From: JANMDR01 sp031376425
GTDB lineage: Bacteria > Pseudomonadota > Gammaproteobacteria > Burkholderiales > Usitatibacteraceae
Direction: 5' to 3'
DNA length: 17,240 bases
NCBI GenBank assembly: GCA_031376425.1
Contig: JANMDR010000231.1
Coordinates: 1 to 17,240, forward strand
Made by a program: the position numbers and the translations under genes. Below, piece by piece: positions 1 through 7,738 of the stretch (its first letter is position 1; each line of letters starts with the position of its first letter). The notes beneath the pieces are model-generated. The model was not told the origin of the DNA and did no database searches. It was given only the letters and a program-made list of their open reading frames with translations.

Positions 1-723
1 GATGACCAGTGCGGGCATGGGTATGGCATTCATCAGTAGCGGCTCTAAGCTGCCGCGTTCGCGCTCGCCTGAGGTCACGTCAATCGCCATGCTCATGCCG
101 CCAGTGGCACATGCTGCAAGCAGTAGCAACGGTAAAAATAGCATAGCGGTGGCCGCGCGTTGTTTGGGTGTAGCCATATTGGCGTCTTCCACTTCAATAA
201 CTTTATTGATGCTGGGCGATACACCGCGCATGATAAGGCGTTGCGATGCAACCTCACCATTAAAACCCCGTATCATGCCGCGTATGGCACCGATGCTGGG
301 GCCAGCCGCTGTGCGGGAATCGTCATACACCAGCTCTACTTTTGCGGTTTCACCTGCGTTAAATTCAGTATTAAAATCAGGCCTGATCACCAGCACCGCA
401 TCAAGTTCGCCCTTCTTCACTTTTTCTTTATAGTCCGGTGCGGCATCGATCAAATTCATATTTTGCCGCTGCATAAAATTAACCAATGCCGGCGCGTTGG
501 CACGGCCAACAATTTGTATTTCACGTTTCTCGGTTTTTTCGGTGATGCCACCAATGACATTTGCCAAAAAAATCAATAGCAGCGGCCCCATTGCCACCGA
601 CAAGGTTAATATCATCAGCAAGGTGCGCCGATCGCGCAAATGGTCGCGCCATTCTTTTTTTAACACTACTAGGAACGCGCGTGCGGTTGATAGTTTTACG
701 TTCGCGCTGGAAATATTATGCAT
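1..723 (-). CDS. natB: NatB-like ABC-2 type permease (partial, C-terminus beyond window)
   Basis: This is the membrane subunit of an ABC exporter that would pair with the ATPase encoded just upstream. 241 codons are visible and the frame is still open at base 1, so the C-terminal membrane domain is missing. The protein begins MHNISSANVK. A hydrophobic helix lies at about residues 34-60 (TLLMILTLSVAMGPLLLIFL), followed by a soluble domain of roughly 130 residues. A second membrane segment (AMLFLPLLLLAACATGG) starts near residue 195 and runs into TSGERERGSLEPLL, a motif typical of the NatB/YhaP branch of ABC-2 permeases. The ATG lies inside the end of natA (8-nt overlap ATGCATAA). It has a perfect AGGAGG at 735..730 with 6 nt spacing, so this start is well supported. 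NatB proteins of Bacillus act in sodium export, but substrates vary across the family and cannot be read here. Confidence 0.88.
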   Translation of the reverse strand, partial: MHNISSANVKLSTARAFLVVLKKEWRDHLRDRRTLLMILTLSVAMGPLLLIFLANVIGGITEKTEKREIQIVGRANAPALVNFMQRQNMNLIDAAPDYKEKVKKGELDAVLVIRPDFNTEFNAGETAKVELVYDDSRTAAGPSIGAIRGMIRGFNGEVASQRLIMRGVSPSINKVIEVEDANMATPKQRAATAMLFLPLLLLAACATGGMSMAIDVTSGERERGSLEPLLMNAIPMPALVI

Positions 724-1459
724 GAGCAGCCTCCTGCTCAACAATTTGTACAAACGCTTCTTCTAAGGTATCACGTCCGGCAATTTGTTTAAGATCAGCA
801 GCCGTGCCTTCGGCAACAATTTTGCCGCGCGATATAATCACAATACGATCACACAAAGCGCCAACTTCTTGCATCACATGACTGGAAAAGACCACGCATT
901 TTCCACGCTCACGCAAAGCAATAATGACCTCGCGTAACGCCCGCGTTGTCATCACATCCAAGCCATTGGTGGGTTCATCTAAAATCACGTTTTGCGGATC
1001 ATGGATTAATGCGCGCGCGATGGCTGTTTTCATCCTTTCGCCTTGCGAAAACCCATCCGTGCGCCGATCAATAATGGTGCCCATGTCAAGCAACTGAATC
1101 AAATTATCTAAACGTGATTGGTAAGCTTCACCCGAGACACCGCGTAAATCGGCGTAATAGCGAATATTCTCCCGCGCAGTTAAGCGTGTGTATAAGCCCC
1201 GCGCATCTGACAATGCCGCCAAACGCTCACGCGCAATAAGCGGCTGCTGCTGCACATCAATACCATCAATCAATCCTACACCGGTGCTGGGAACTACCAA
1301 AGTGGAGAGCATCCGTAGTGTGGTGGTTTTACCTGCACCATTAGGGCCGAGAAGCCCTGTTACAGCACCATCGGGAGCAACGAAGCTCACATTACTCACC
1401 GCATTCACAGTGCTGGTTTTAGTGACAAACTGCTTGGATAAATTTTTGCACTCAATCAT
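716..1459 (-). CDS. natA: NatA-like ABC transporter ATP-binding protein
   Basis: This 247-residue cytoplasmic ATPase would energise the NatB-like permease encoded immediately downstream. All nucleotide-binding motifs are intact: Walker A GPNGAGKTT (residues 38-46), an ABC signature in the divergent form FSQGERMK (137-144), Walker B VILDEPTNGLD (158-168) and the switch His in SSHV (194). The SQGE signature, in place of LSGGQ, is usual for the NatA/drug-export class. The ATG overlaps the stop of the upstream hydrolase by 4 nt (ATGA), and natB overlaps its own 3' end by 8 nt, so the three genes should be translationally coupled. There is no strong SD in front of this ATG, which fits re-initiation. 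The functional class is secure; the transported substrate is not. Confidence 0.93.
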   Translation of the reverse strand: MIECKNLSKQFVTKTSTVNAVSNVSFVAPDGAVTGLLGPNGAGKTTTLRMLSTLVVPSTGVGLIDGIDVQQQPLIARERLAALSDARGLYTRLTARENIRYYADLRGVSGEAYQSRLDNLIQLLDMGTIIDRRTDGFSQGERMKTAIARALIHDPQNVILDEPTNGLDVMTTRALREVIIALRERGKCVVFSSHVMQEVGALCDRIVIISRGKIVAEGTAADLKQIAGRDTLEEAFVQIVEQEAAHA

Positions 1460-3063
1460 TTTGGGTCACCAGCATTATTGGTATTTATGTTGTTTGATTT
1501 AACGGGCTTCGGTTTTGCGCTTGTAAACAAAAGTGGGCGCGGTAATTTTTGCAAGCAGGCACCGTCGATTTTGTCCGCATTACCAGCCGTATAAAATTGA
1601 TCGAGCAGATCAGGCCCGCAGCCTTGATGGGCAACGCCGTGCCCCAAATGGGTTGCGATTAAATGTTTAGCATTAGGCAATCCTGCCATGATAGATTGGG
1701 CGTGACGCGGTGGCGTTACAGGGTCACTGCCGCCAGACAATAATAGCATTGGCACATTGCTTTTTAATGGCGCATAAAATGCCTCATCAACCTTAGCTTT
1801 AGGCCAACGAGAGCAGGCTTCAAAAAAACTCTCGGTAAGCACTTTGCCAAATGGCGCTATGTTTTGCTGCGCTGCAATTTGTTGCGACGTTGCGCGGGGA
1901 GTATCTTCAGAACACACCACGCTGTAGCGCATGCCGTCAAACATATTGTCAGCAACGCCACTTTGAAATGACATCAACAACGCAACCAACGGTGCCACAT
2001 TATCATTTTGCGCCTGCGCAATAATAGCGGGCAGCATACTCGCCATTGTCGGAATATAGAGGGACGTAAACATGGTGCTCAACACCACATCACCCGACAA
2101 CTGCACCGGCATCATGATGCCAGTATGCGGGTGGGCAATCGTGGCTTTGCGCGGCACTGCATCCCACTTTGCAGCCAAGGCAATCACTGCGCTCATGAGG
2201 GTTTGTTCTGGCAATTGTGTTGCCACACTTGCCGCACAATCAACGTTGGCCGCGCATTGTGTTGATACCAAACTCAATGCTGCCTTAGCGTCTTCTACAA
2301 AGCTAATGGGCATACCAATGGTAGCAGGCGCTACGCCATCAAGCACCGCAGTGCGCACCCGCGCTGGGTATAGGCGCATATATTCGAGTGCCGCTCGTGT
2401 ACCGTAGCTGGCTCCGTATAAATTCACTTGCTCATAGCCTAAATGCGCCCGTACCGCATCAATATCGGCCATTGCGGTAGTGGTGGTGTATTGCGTCAAA
2501 TCTGCCTTAACTTCTAATGCTTTTAGGCAAATATCAATTTCAAGCAATAGTTTTTTCTTAGACTCTGCAGCTACCGCAGGTGCTAAGCTTTCCATCGCTG
2601 ACACACCCTGAGGGCACTGCAGGCCATTCGATTTTCCAGTACCGCGTTGATCGATATACACAACGTCGCGACGTCGCGATGATTTCGAAAATAAGGCGTT
2701 GGAAATCCACGCCAACTTCGTAGCGCTTTGCCCTGGTCCACCAGCAAAGAAAAAGATGGGGTCAGGCAATTTACGGTCAGCGCGCGCTGGCACTACCAGA
2801 TAATGAATATCAATCTTTCGGCCATTCGGCTTGGCCGTATTTTCAAGCACGCTAACGCTACCGCACGTGGCTTGAATATCGCTACCCTTCACTGTGCATA
2901 GCGTACCCGGCGTAGTCGCGGGAGCTGCGGCACGGGTAGCAGGCGTGGCAGACACATTCGCGGCAAACGCATTCGCGGCACCACAGACACTCAGGAAGAA
3001 TGCGCTTAAGACCCCCTTATTCAGAGCTTTTGAAAATATCATTTCGACGTATTTAAGTTTCAT
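1456..3063 (-). CDS. Secreted TAP-like alpha/beta hydrolase (peptidase S33 type)
   Basis: This is a 535-residue predicted extracytoplasmic serine hydrolase of the tripeptidyl-aminopeptidase/proline-iminopeptidase type, which removes N-terminal residues from peptides. The N-terminus MKLKYVEMIFSKALNKG is followed by a hydrophobic stretch (VLSAFFLSVCGAANAFA) that fits a signal peptide cleaved near residue 34-35, then an Ala/Thr/Pro-rich linker. Catalytic elements are visible: oxyanion motif FAGGPGQSA (107-115), nucleophile Ser219 in GASYG, Asp447 in GGSDPVTPP and His475 in HLGHG. The C-terminal third matches the TAP-like C-terminal domain. The frame is open upstream to a TTG at 3213, but residues before 3063 read as a poor coding extension, so I place the start at the ATG just before the signal peptide. 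The GGAAA SD there is weak, and a start at 3042 is also possible. It leads the natAB operon. Confidence 0.87.
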   Translation of the reverse strand: MKLKYVEMIFSKALNKGVLSAFFLSVCGAANAFAANVSATPATRAAAPATTPGTLCTVKGSDIQATCGSVSVLENTAKPNGRKIDIHYLVVPARADRKLPDPIFFFAGGPGQSATKLAWISNALFSKSSRRRDVVYIDQRGTGKSNGLQCPQGVSAMESLAPAVAAESKKKLLLEIDICLKALEVKADLTQYTTTTAMADIDAVRAHLGYEQVNLYGASYGTRAALEYMRLYPARVRTAVLDGVAPATIGMPISFVEDAKAALSLVSTQCAANVDCAASVATQLPEQTLMSAVIALAAKWDAVPRKATIAHPHTGIMMPVQLSGDVVLSTMFTSLYIPTMASMLPAIIAQAQNDNVAPLVALLMSFQSGVADNMFDGMRYSVVCSEDTPRATSQQIAAQQNIAPFGKVLTESFFEACSRWPKAKVDEAFYAPLKSNVPMLLLSGGSDPVTPPRHAQSIMAGLPNAKHLIATHLGHGVAHQGCGPDLLDQFYTAGNADKIDGACLQKLPRPLLFTSAKPKPVKSNNINTNNAGDPK

Positions 3064-3068
3064 TGCAT

Positions 3069-3194
3069 TCAGGTTTCCGTGTTGGTATTGAACGAAAAAA
3101 ATAACAAATTGCACGTTACGCACGTTACCATAGGCGCTGCTGTAAACAAACCCAAAACACGGGGATTCGTCGCAAATTTTTCTACTTTTTTCAT
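3069..3194 (-). CDS. Possible 41-residue leader ORF upstream of the hydrolase
   Basis: A small ORF in a different frame precedes the hydrolase. It starts ATG AAA AAA (MKKVEKFATNPRVLG...) with a GGAGAG Shine-Dalgarno at 3205..3200 and 5 nt spacing. It ends with TGA at 3071..3069, five bases before the hydrolase ATG at 3063. The spacing suits translational coupling, and its SD is better than that of the hydrolase. It contains the tandem Val-Thr-Cys encoded by a 9-bp repeat. Against it: the SD lies directly against the start codon of the divergent methyltransferase, so a transcript carrying it must begin inside that gene. I do not recognise the peptide. It may be chance. Confidence 0.3.
   Translation of the reverse strand: MKKVEKFATNPRVLGLFTAAPMVTCVTCNLLFFSFNTNTET
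3111..3128. repeat. 9-bp perfect tandem repeat in a divergent intergenic region
   Basis: GCACGTTAC occurs twice without a gap (3111-3119 and 3120-3128). It lies between the divergently transcribed methyltransferase and the hydrolase-natAB operon, where a regulator site would be expected. It could be a two-half-site operator or a small slippage duplication; no known regulator consensus is recognised. Confidence 0.5.
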
Positions 3195-3205
3195 AGACAC
3201 TCTCC

Positions 3206-3844
3206 ATGAGCAATCAGCTTACGCCCCCCACCTTTGCTAAACACGCTGCCGATACCCCTACATTTTGGGATTTGCGTTATGAGGCCGCCTTTACCCCGTG
3301 GAGCCAAGTACAAATCCCGCAGTGCTGGCAGCGCTTTTTAAACCAGCGCAACGATGCCGCCAGCACCCGCATTCTCGTTCCTGGCTGCGGAGAAGGATTT
3401 GAAGTAGCTGACTTGGTGCGCCGTGGTTATAACACTACGGCAATTGATTTCAGCCAAGCGGCTATCAACGCTGCAAAGTTAGTGTTGGGCGAAATAGTTG
3501 AAGCACCAAACTGCAGCTTAAAACAAGCTGATTTTTTTGATGCTGCAATGTGTGCAGAGCCCTTTGATCTAGTTTACGAACGCGCTTTTCTTTGCGCCTT
3601 ACCACCAAAATTATGGCCTAACTATGCAGCGCAGATGGCTAAGATTATTAAGCCAAACGGTTTATTGGTGGGCTTTTTTTGCTACGACCCCACCCCCAAA
3701 GGGCCACCCTTCGGACTTGAAACTAATGCCCTAGATGGCTTATTTGCCGGGCATTTTCAGCGCATTTCCGTTGAAACACCAACGGATTCAATTAATGTAT
3801 TCGTAGGTCGGGAAAAATTTGAAGTGTGGCAACGAATATCCTGA
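3206..3844 (+). CDS. TPMT-family SAM-dependent methyltransferase
   Basis: This 212-residue soluble class I methyltransferase belongs to the thiopurine S-methyltransferase superfamily, whose members transfer the SAM methyl group to sulfur, selenium, tellurium or halide acceptors. Supporting motifs are TFWDLRYEAAFTPWS near the N-terminus (the family's W..R......PW region, residues 19-33), the SAM-binding loop LVPGCGEGFE (57-66), acidic Asp81 at the end of the second strand (TAIDFS), and the later stretch FDLVYERAFLCALPP typical of the family. The gene runs opposite to the hydrolase-natAB operon and is convergent with the EAL gene, whose stop lies 11 nt away. No clear SD precedes ATG 3206; CTCTCC stands there instead, so translation may be weak or leaderless. 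The true acceptor cannot be read from sequence. Confidence 0.88.
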   Translation: MSNQLTPPTFAKHAADTPTFWDLRYEAAFTPWSQVQIPQCWQRFLNQRNDAASTRILVPGCGEGFEVADLVRRGYNTTAIDFSQAAINAAKLVLGEIVEAPNCSLKQADFFDAAMCAEPFDLVYERAFLCALPPKLWPNYAAQMAKIIKPNGLLVGFFCYDPTPKGPPFGLETNALDGLFAGHFQRISVETPTDSINVFVGREKFEVWQRIS

Positions 3845-3855
3845 ACCTGACCCCA

Positions 3856-5757
3856 CTACAGTTTAGCCGCTTCACAAGCTAATCGGGCTGCTTCTATCAG
3901 CCGTTGCCGACTGCCGAAGGGAATATTACGTTTGGTACTGCCGTCTAGCGCATTGCCAGCTTGTGGTGCCAAGATTCTAAGCTGCTGGGTGCGGGTCATG
4001 TTTTTGGGCAAATCTGGCACATCGATCATGCCACCAATTAGCCTTGGAAACGGACGCGATTCTTGTTCAAGATCGTCGCCATGATTGCTTGCAGCCACTT
4101 GCCACATAACGGTTTGTGATTCGCTATCAGTATTAGGCAGCACCTGCGCACAGTGCAAGGCAAAACGCTCATTCGCCTCAGCCAGTACCGTTTCTGCCCG
4201 CTCAGTTTGCATGATGAGCAAAAAGCGGTTGCCATAAAAATGACCGACAAAATCTAGATTTGCATCAAGCGCTTCCACGAAGGAATCAGCGGCTGCCCGA
4301 ATAAGCTCATCTCCAGTTTCAAAGCCAAAACTATCGTTGAAACCCTTCATCGGATAAATTTCAACCGCGCACACCTTAAAACCAACACGACTTGCTAGCA
4401 ATCTTTCGATGCGTTGGTTAATAGGCACCGGTCCCGGCAGAAGCGTCAGTGGGTTGGCGTAACGGGCCGCGCTTTGGTTGCTTTCGTTCAGTACGCGCAG
4501 CACATCATTAACGGCACCCATGCCAAAAAATCGCCCGTGACGCATGATGATAAAGCCATCGGTGAGTTGCTGTGGTGAGGCTTTGGCGAGCAAATCAGCA
4601 AGTTGCGACAAGCTAAGTGAAGCATCAACGATAATGGGGTCTTCCTGCATGACGTCTTGCACACTTACGCTGCCTGATTCGTCGCCACCGGGGTCATGTC
4701 GTTTGCGCCCACTATTGCTACCACTGCCCTCGCGCAAATGGTGGCGCGCCAGCAAGCCAACCGCTTTACTATGATCAACAACAGCAAGCGAGTGCACATG
4801 GCTTGCAGCTTGAAATATGGTTTGGGCTTCGAGCAGGCTGGCTCGCGGTGAGATCGGCGCGACATCGCGACGAAATTGCTCTGCGCGTATCTCTTGCGCA
4901 TGTCGGTAACGTGCAGCGGGCTGCACGGGAATACGCGCATCGGTAAGGCTTAGGCTTACCTGCTGCGGTATGGTGGTGATAGCCTGCGCTTGTGGTGCGC
5001 CAATCAAAAAACCTTGCCCATAAGCTATGCCTAATTCGCGCACGATACGCAGGTCTTCCGGCGATTCAATGCCTTCGGCAATAATGGCACTGCCAGCACT
5101 TTCGGCCAGCGCTTGCATGGCTTTTAAAAATTGCAGTTTGACCGGATCGCGAGCAACACCGGTAACAAAATGCTTATCCGCTTTTACAAATTCAGGTTTG
5201 AGTGCACTCCATAAACGCAGGCTCGAAAACCCCTGCCCCATGTCATCCATCGCAATTTGAAAGCCCATGGCACGGTATTGCAGTAATGCATCATGAACCA
5301 ATTGAAAATCGTGCACAGGATCATCTTCTGTGAGCTCAATGATAATTTGCTCAGGTGTTAAATTGACTAATTCAAGATAATCAAAAGCGCGTTCACGCTG
5401 GAATGCCGGTAATGTTAGCAACCGTGGTGAAATATTGATGAACAACTTGCCCTGCAATTTTTGCTGCCCAAATGATTGCATTGCCGCCTGAATGCAAGCC
5501 AATGATAATGACAGTAAGTCTTTATCGGCGCGCGCAGCCGCAAACAATGCCGCCGGTGAGTGCATGGAATTTCCAGCAGCGCCAATAGGACCAACGGGGC
5601 CGCGTACCAAGGCTTCATAGCCTAGAAGCTTTTGCTGCCGGATATCTAGTATCGGTTGATACACGCTCGAAAGCATGTTGCCCGCCAGTACTTCTCGAAA
5701 GCTTGAGTACGCCGCCGATTCCGCATCAGCGGCGTCGTTCAATTGTTCATCAAACAC
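3856..5757 (-). CDS. Cyclic-di-GMP phosphodiesterase: EAL-CBS-CBS with degenerate GGDEF
   Basis: This 633-residue cytoplasmic signalling protein has its EAL domain first. EAL residues appear complete: Glu48 (YEAL), Asn108 (FINISP), Glu141 and the EDD at 144-146 (IELTEDD), Asp171-Asp172 (AMDDMGQG), Lys192, Glu228 (AEGIES) and Gln248 (YGQGFLIG). Hydrolysis of c-di-GMP to pGpG is therefore likely. A CBS pair follows (about 296-425), split by a Ser/Gly/basic insert at 343-363. The C-terminal domain keeps the upstream GGDEF landmark KGFNDSFGFETGDEL (471-485), but the signature loop reads YGNRF (508-512), so cyclase activity should be lost and the domain may bind nucleotide or regulate. The start is GTG, 13 nt after the stop of the dienelactone hydrolase gene, with only a weak GGA upstream. 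The two genes probably share a transcript. No membrane segment is seen. Confidence 0.9.
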   Translation of the reverse strand: MFDEQLNDAADAESAAYSSFREVLAGNMLSSVYQPILDIRQQKLLGYEALVRGPVGPIGAAGNSMHSPAALFAAARADKDLLSLSLACIQAAMQSFGQQKLQGKLFINISPRLLTLPAFQRERAFDYLELVNLTPEQIIIELTEDDPVHDFQLVHDALLQYRAMGFQIAMDDMGQGFSSLRLWSALKPEFVKADKHFVTGVARDPVKLQFLKAMQALAESAGSAIIAEGIESPEDLRIVRELGIAYGQGFLIGAPQAQAITTIPQQVSLSLTDARIPVQPAARYRHAQEIRAEQFRRDVAPISPRASLLEAQTIFQAASHVHSLAVVDHSKAVGLLARHHLREGSGSNSGRKRHDPGGDESGSVSVQDVMQEDPIIVDASLSLSQLADLLAKASPQQLTDGFIIMRHGRFFGMGAVNDVLRVLNESNQSAARYANPLTLLPGPVPINQRIERLLASRVGFKVCAVEIYPMKGFNDSFGFETGDELIRAAADSFVEALDANLDFVGHFYGNRFLLIMQTERAETVLAEANERFALHCAQVLPNTDSESQTVMWQVAASNHGDDLEQESRPFPRLIGGMIDVPDLPKNMTRTQQLRILAPQAGNALDGSTKRNIPFGSRQRLIEAARLACEAAKL

Positions 5758-5770
5758 AATTCTGTCCAGA

Positions 5771-6670
5771 CTAAACCAAACCGTTTTTCTTAAACCAAGC
5801 GAGTGCCTTTGTCCATGCTTCTTCGGCGGTGGCTTTGCGATAGCTCGGTCGGTAATCTGCGTGAAAACCGTGAGGCGTTTCCGGATACAAGATAATTTCA
5901 GAATTGCTTTTCACGGCTTTGAGCACTCCTTGCATTTTTTCGACGGTGTCATTGGGTATACCCGTATCAGCACCACCGTAAAGGCCCAAAACAGGCACTG
6001 TAAGGCTTGCGACAACATCAATAGGGTGACGGGGGCTATTTTCGGTTGTAGCGCGAATTAGGCCACCATACCAAGCCACACCAGCTTTTAAGTTTTTATT
6101 GTGCGCTGCGTACATCCAAGTAATCCGGCCGCCCCAACAAAACCCTGTCACACCCACTTTTGCGGCATCGCCACCATTTTTTGCCGCCCATGCAACTGTG
6201 GCATCTAAGTCTGCCATCACCTGCGCATCTGGCACTTTGGCAACGATGGGCATGATTTCTTTCATATCGGTAATTTTTGCAACATCGCCCTGCCGCGCAT
6301 ACAGCTCAGGGGCGACGGCCAAAAATCCCGCTTTAGCAAAGCGTCGGCACACATCACGAATATGCTCATGCACACCAAAAATCTCTTGCACAACTAAAAT
6401 CGTCGGGAAGCCTTTAAACGTAGCGCTATCCGCTGTTTTATCGCACTCAGGCATAGCAAAATAGGCGGGCATTTCCAGCCCTGGGGCTGCGATTTTTACC
6501 TCGCCTACCTTAATGCCTTTGGCGTCAGTAGTAATTGTTTGTGCGCTTACTGGCATAACCGATGCCGCAAAACCTGTGGCTAACATTGACACGACGAATT
6601 CCCGGCGAGAAAAATCTTCTTTTGGTGCGAAAGGTGCAACATCTGGGTGCATTTTCGTGGCAATAGTCAT
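5771..6670 (-). CDS. Tat-exported dienelactone hydrolase family protein
   Basis: This 299-residue alpha/beta hydrolase belongs to the dienelactone hydrolase (carboxymethylenebutenolidase) family, which opens dienelactones in chloroaromatic degradation but also includes esterases of unknown substrate. The triad is visible as Cys178 in GFCWGG, Asp235 in GGADTG and His267 in PHGFH. Glu96 in VVQEIFG is the family's conserved partner of the cysteine. The N-terminus carries a twin-arginine signal, SRREFVV (21-27), then a hydrophobic stretch and a VSA cleavage site near residue 43, so export of the folded protein is predicted. This is unlike the cytoplasmic catabolic enzymes. GGAAA lies 7 nt before the ATG; Met7 is an alternative start. 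It leads a two-gene operon with the EAL protein. No other aromatic-degradation gene is nearby, so a catabolic role is not supported by context. Confidence 0.92.
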   Translation of the reverse strand: MTIATKMHPDVAPFAPKEDFSRREFVVSMLATGFAASVMPVSAQTITTDAKGIKVGEVKIAAPGLEMPAYFAMPECDKTADSATFKGFPTILVVQEIFGVHEHIRDVCRRFAKAGFLAVAPELYARQGDVAKITDMKEIMPIVAKVPDAQVMADLDATVAWAAKNGGDAAKVGVTGFCWGGRITWMYAAHNKNLKAGVAWYGGLIRATTENSPRHPIDVVASLTVPVLGLYGGADTGIPNDTVEKMQGVLKAVKSNSEIILYPETPHGFHADYRPSYRKATAEEAWTKALAWFKKNGLV

Positions 6671-6742
6671 CAGTTTTTTCCGTACACGTTAAAGATAGAA
6701 ATTTAGCTAGGCTGCATTTAGGCGCGTCGATGAAGCGCGTGT

Positions 6743-6771
6743 ATTTAAATACTTATATTACAGCGTTGCAA
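6743..6771 (-). promoter_or_regulatory. Weak candidate promoter for the dienelactone hydrolase operon
   Basis: On the minus strand TTGCAA (6771..6766) is followed after 17 nt by TTAAAT (6748..6743), about 75 bases before the ATG at 6670. Each hexamer matches the sigma-70 consensus at 4 of 6 positions. It lies downstream of the dksA terminator, where a new promoter is needed. Confidence 0.3.
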
Positions 6772-6847
6772 TGCTACCTTGTTTTTAGGCATTTTCGCGC
6801 ACTCAACACAATACATTCTGTAAGCGTCGCAGAATCATCACGCCAAA

Positions 6848-6879
6848 AAGTAAAACGGGCAAAAATGCCCGTTTTACTT
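6848..6879 (-). terminator. Rho-independent terminator downstream of dksA
   Basis: A perfect 13-bp inverted repeat (AAGTAAAACGGGC at 6848-6860, its complement at 6867-6879) encloses a 6-nt loop. On the minus strand a run of U follows (complement of A 6845-6849), so it ends dksA transcription and separates it from the dienelactone hydrolase operon. On the plus strand a T run also follows after two bases, but no plus-strand gene needs it. Confidence 0.85.
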
Positions 6880-6943
6880 AGTTTTTCATGCCCTAAGGTG
6901 CTGCAAAGCTAAACTTCCAGCGCCAACGCTAATAAAACTATTT

Positions 6944-7543
6944 TTATTCACCGTACATTTTTTGTTTTAACTCACGACGCTCTTGTGCTTCGATAGTTAA
7001 GGTTGCCGTTGGCCTAGCTATTAAGCGTTGAATGCCGATAGGGTCGCCAGTTTCCTCGCAATACCCATAATCATCATTCTCAATACGCATTAATGCGCCT
7101 TGTACTTTTTTAAGCAGTTTGCGTTCACGGTCACGGGTACGCAATTCCAGTGCGTGTTCTTCTTCTTGCGTAGCGCGATCAGCGGGATCTGGCGCTAATG
7201 AAAGCTCGCGTAAATGCTCGGTAGTCGCACCCGCATTTTCATAAAGCTCGCTTTGCAGTTTCAGCAAAATCTGGCGGAAAAACTCCAACTGATCGGCATT
7301 CATATAGTCGGTTTTAGAAATCTTAATGACTTCAGCTTCCGTCAAAATACGCGTTGATTTTGGTCTTTCGCTCGGTTCCGGGCGCGTCAACACCACTGTG
7401 GGTACATGTGTTTGCGCTTTGGCTACTTTGGCCGTTTTAGCCACTGTCGCCGTTGCCTCTGTTTTGGTAGCCGCTGCAGCTTTGGCTGCTTTTATTGGCG
7501 AAGTTGCTTTTTGTACAACTGCTGCTTTTACTGTTTTAACCAT
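6944..7543 (-). CDS. dksA: RNA polymerase-binding transcription factor DksA (Cys-poor, extended N-terminus)
   Basis: DksA binds in the RNA polymerase secondary channel and, with ppGpp, redirects transcription during starvation. Residues 80-199 align well by eye with E. coli DksA: DYMNADQLEFFR, then the coiled-coil tip DPADRATQEEE with the two functional acids Asp119 and Asp122, then RTRDRERKLLKK. The zinc-finger region reads GYCEETGDPIG...ATLTIEAQE, keeping only Cys162 of the four ligands. This zinc-independent form is common in alpha- and betaproteobacteria. The first 70 residues are a low-complexity Lys/Ala/Thr-rich extension, so the protein is 199 residues against about 151 in E. coli. AGGAGG lies 11 nt before ATG 7543, and no other Met occurs before residue 81. 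It is monocistronic, with a promoter at 7739-7767 and a terminator at 6848-6879. Confidence 0.95.
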   Translation of the reverse strand: MVKTVKAAVVQKATSPIKAAKAAAATKTEATATVAKTAKVAKAQTHVPTVVLTRPEPSERPKSTRILTEAEVIKISKTDYMNADQLEFFRQILLKLQSELYENAGATTEHLRELSLAPDPADRATQEEEHALELRTRDRERKLLKKVQGALMRIENDDYGYCEETGDPIGIQRLIARPTATLTIEAQERRELKQKMYGE

Positions 7544-7738
7544 ACTAACTGAAGCCTCCTGTTACTGCTGATGATGCGATGAGTAGGTCTTGATTCATTG
7601 CCGCGATTGCAGATAATGGCAAGCGCATTAAAACGCATTTCTCATATCGCATTTTGATTGCCAAGATAAATGACTAAAAATCACACTAATCATTTATGTC
7701 GAATCGAAAACGACACATACCATCTGCAAAGCGCCGCA

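Noticed and set aside
2..766. Plus-strand open frames at the left edge
   Set aside because: They are antisense to natB, which shows clear ABC-2 permease motifs and a perfect SD.
3064..3213. Extension of the hydrolase to a TTG at 3213
   Set aside because: It would bury the signal peptide 50 residues inside the protein and overlap the methyltransferase start; residues there look non-coding.
3856..5757. Diguanylate cyclase activity for the EAL/GGDEF protein
   Set aside because: The signature loop is YGNRF, so the catalytic and metal-binding residues of GGDEF are absent; only phosphodiesterase activity is supported.
6730..6912. Plus-strand 60-codon frame
   Set aside because: It reads through the dksA terminator hairpin, has no SD and no recognisable content.
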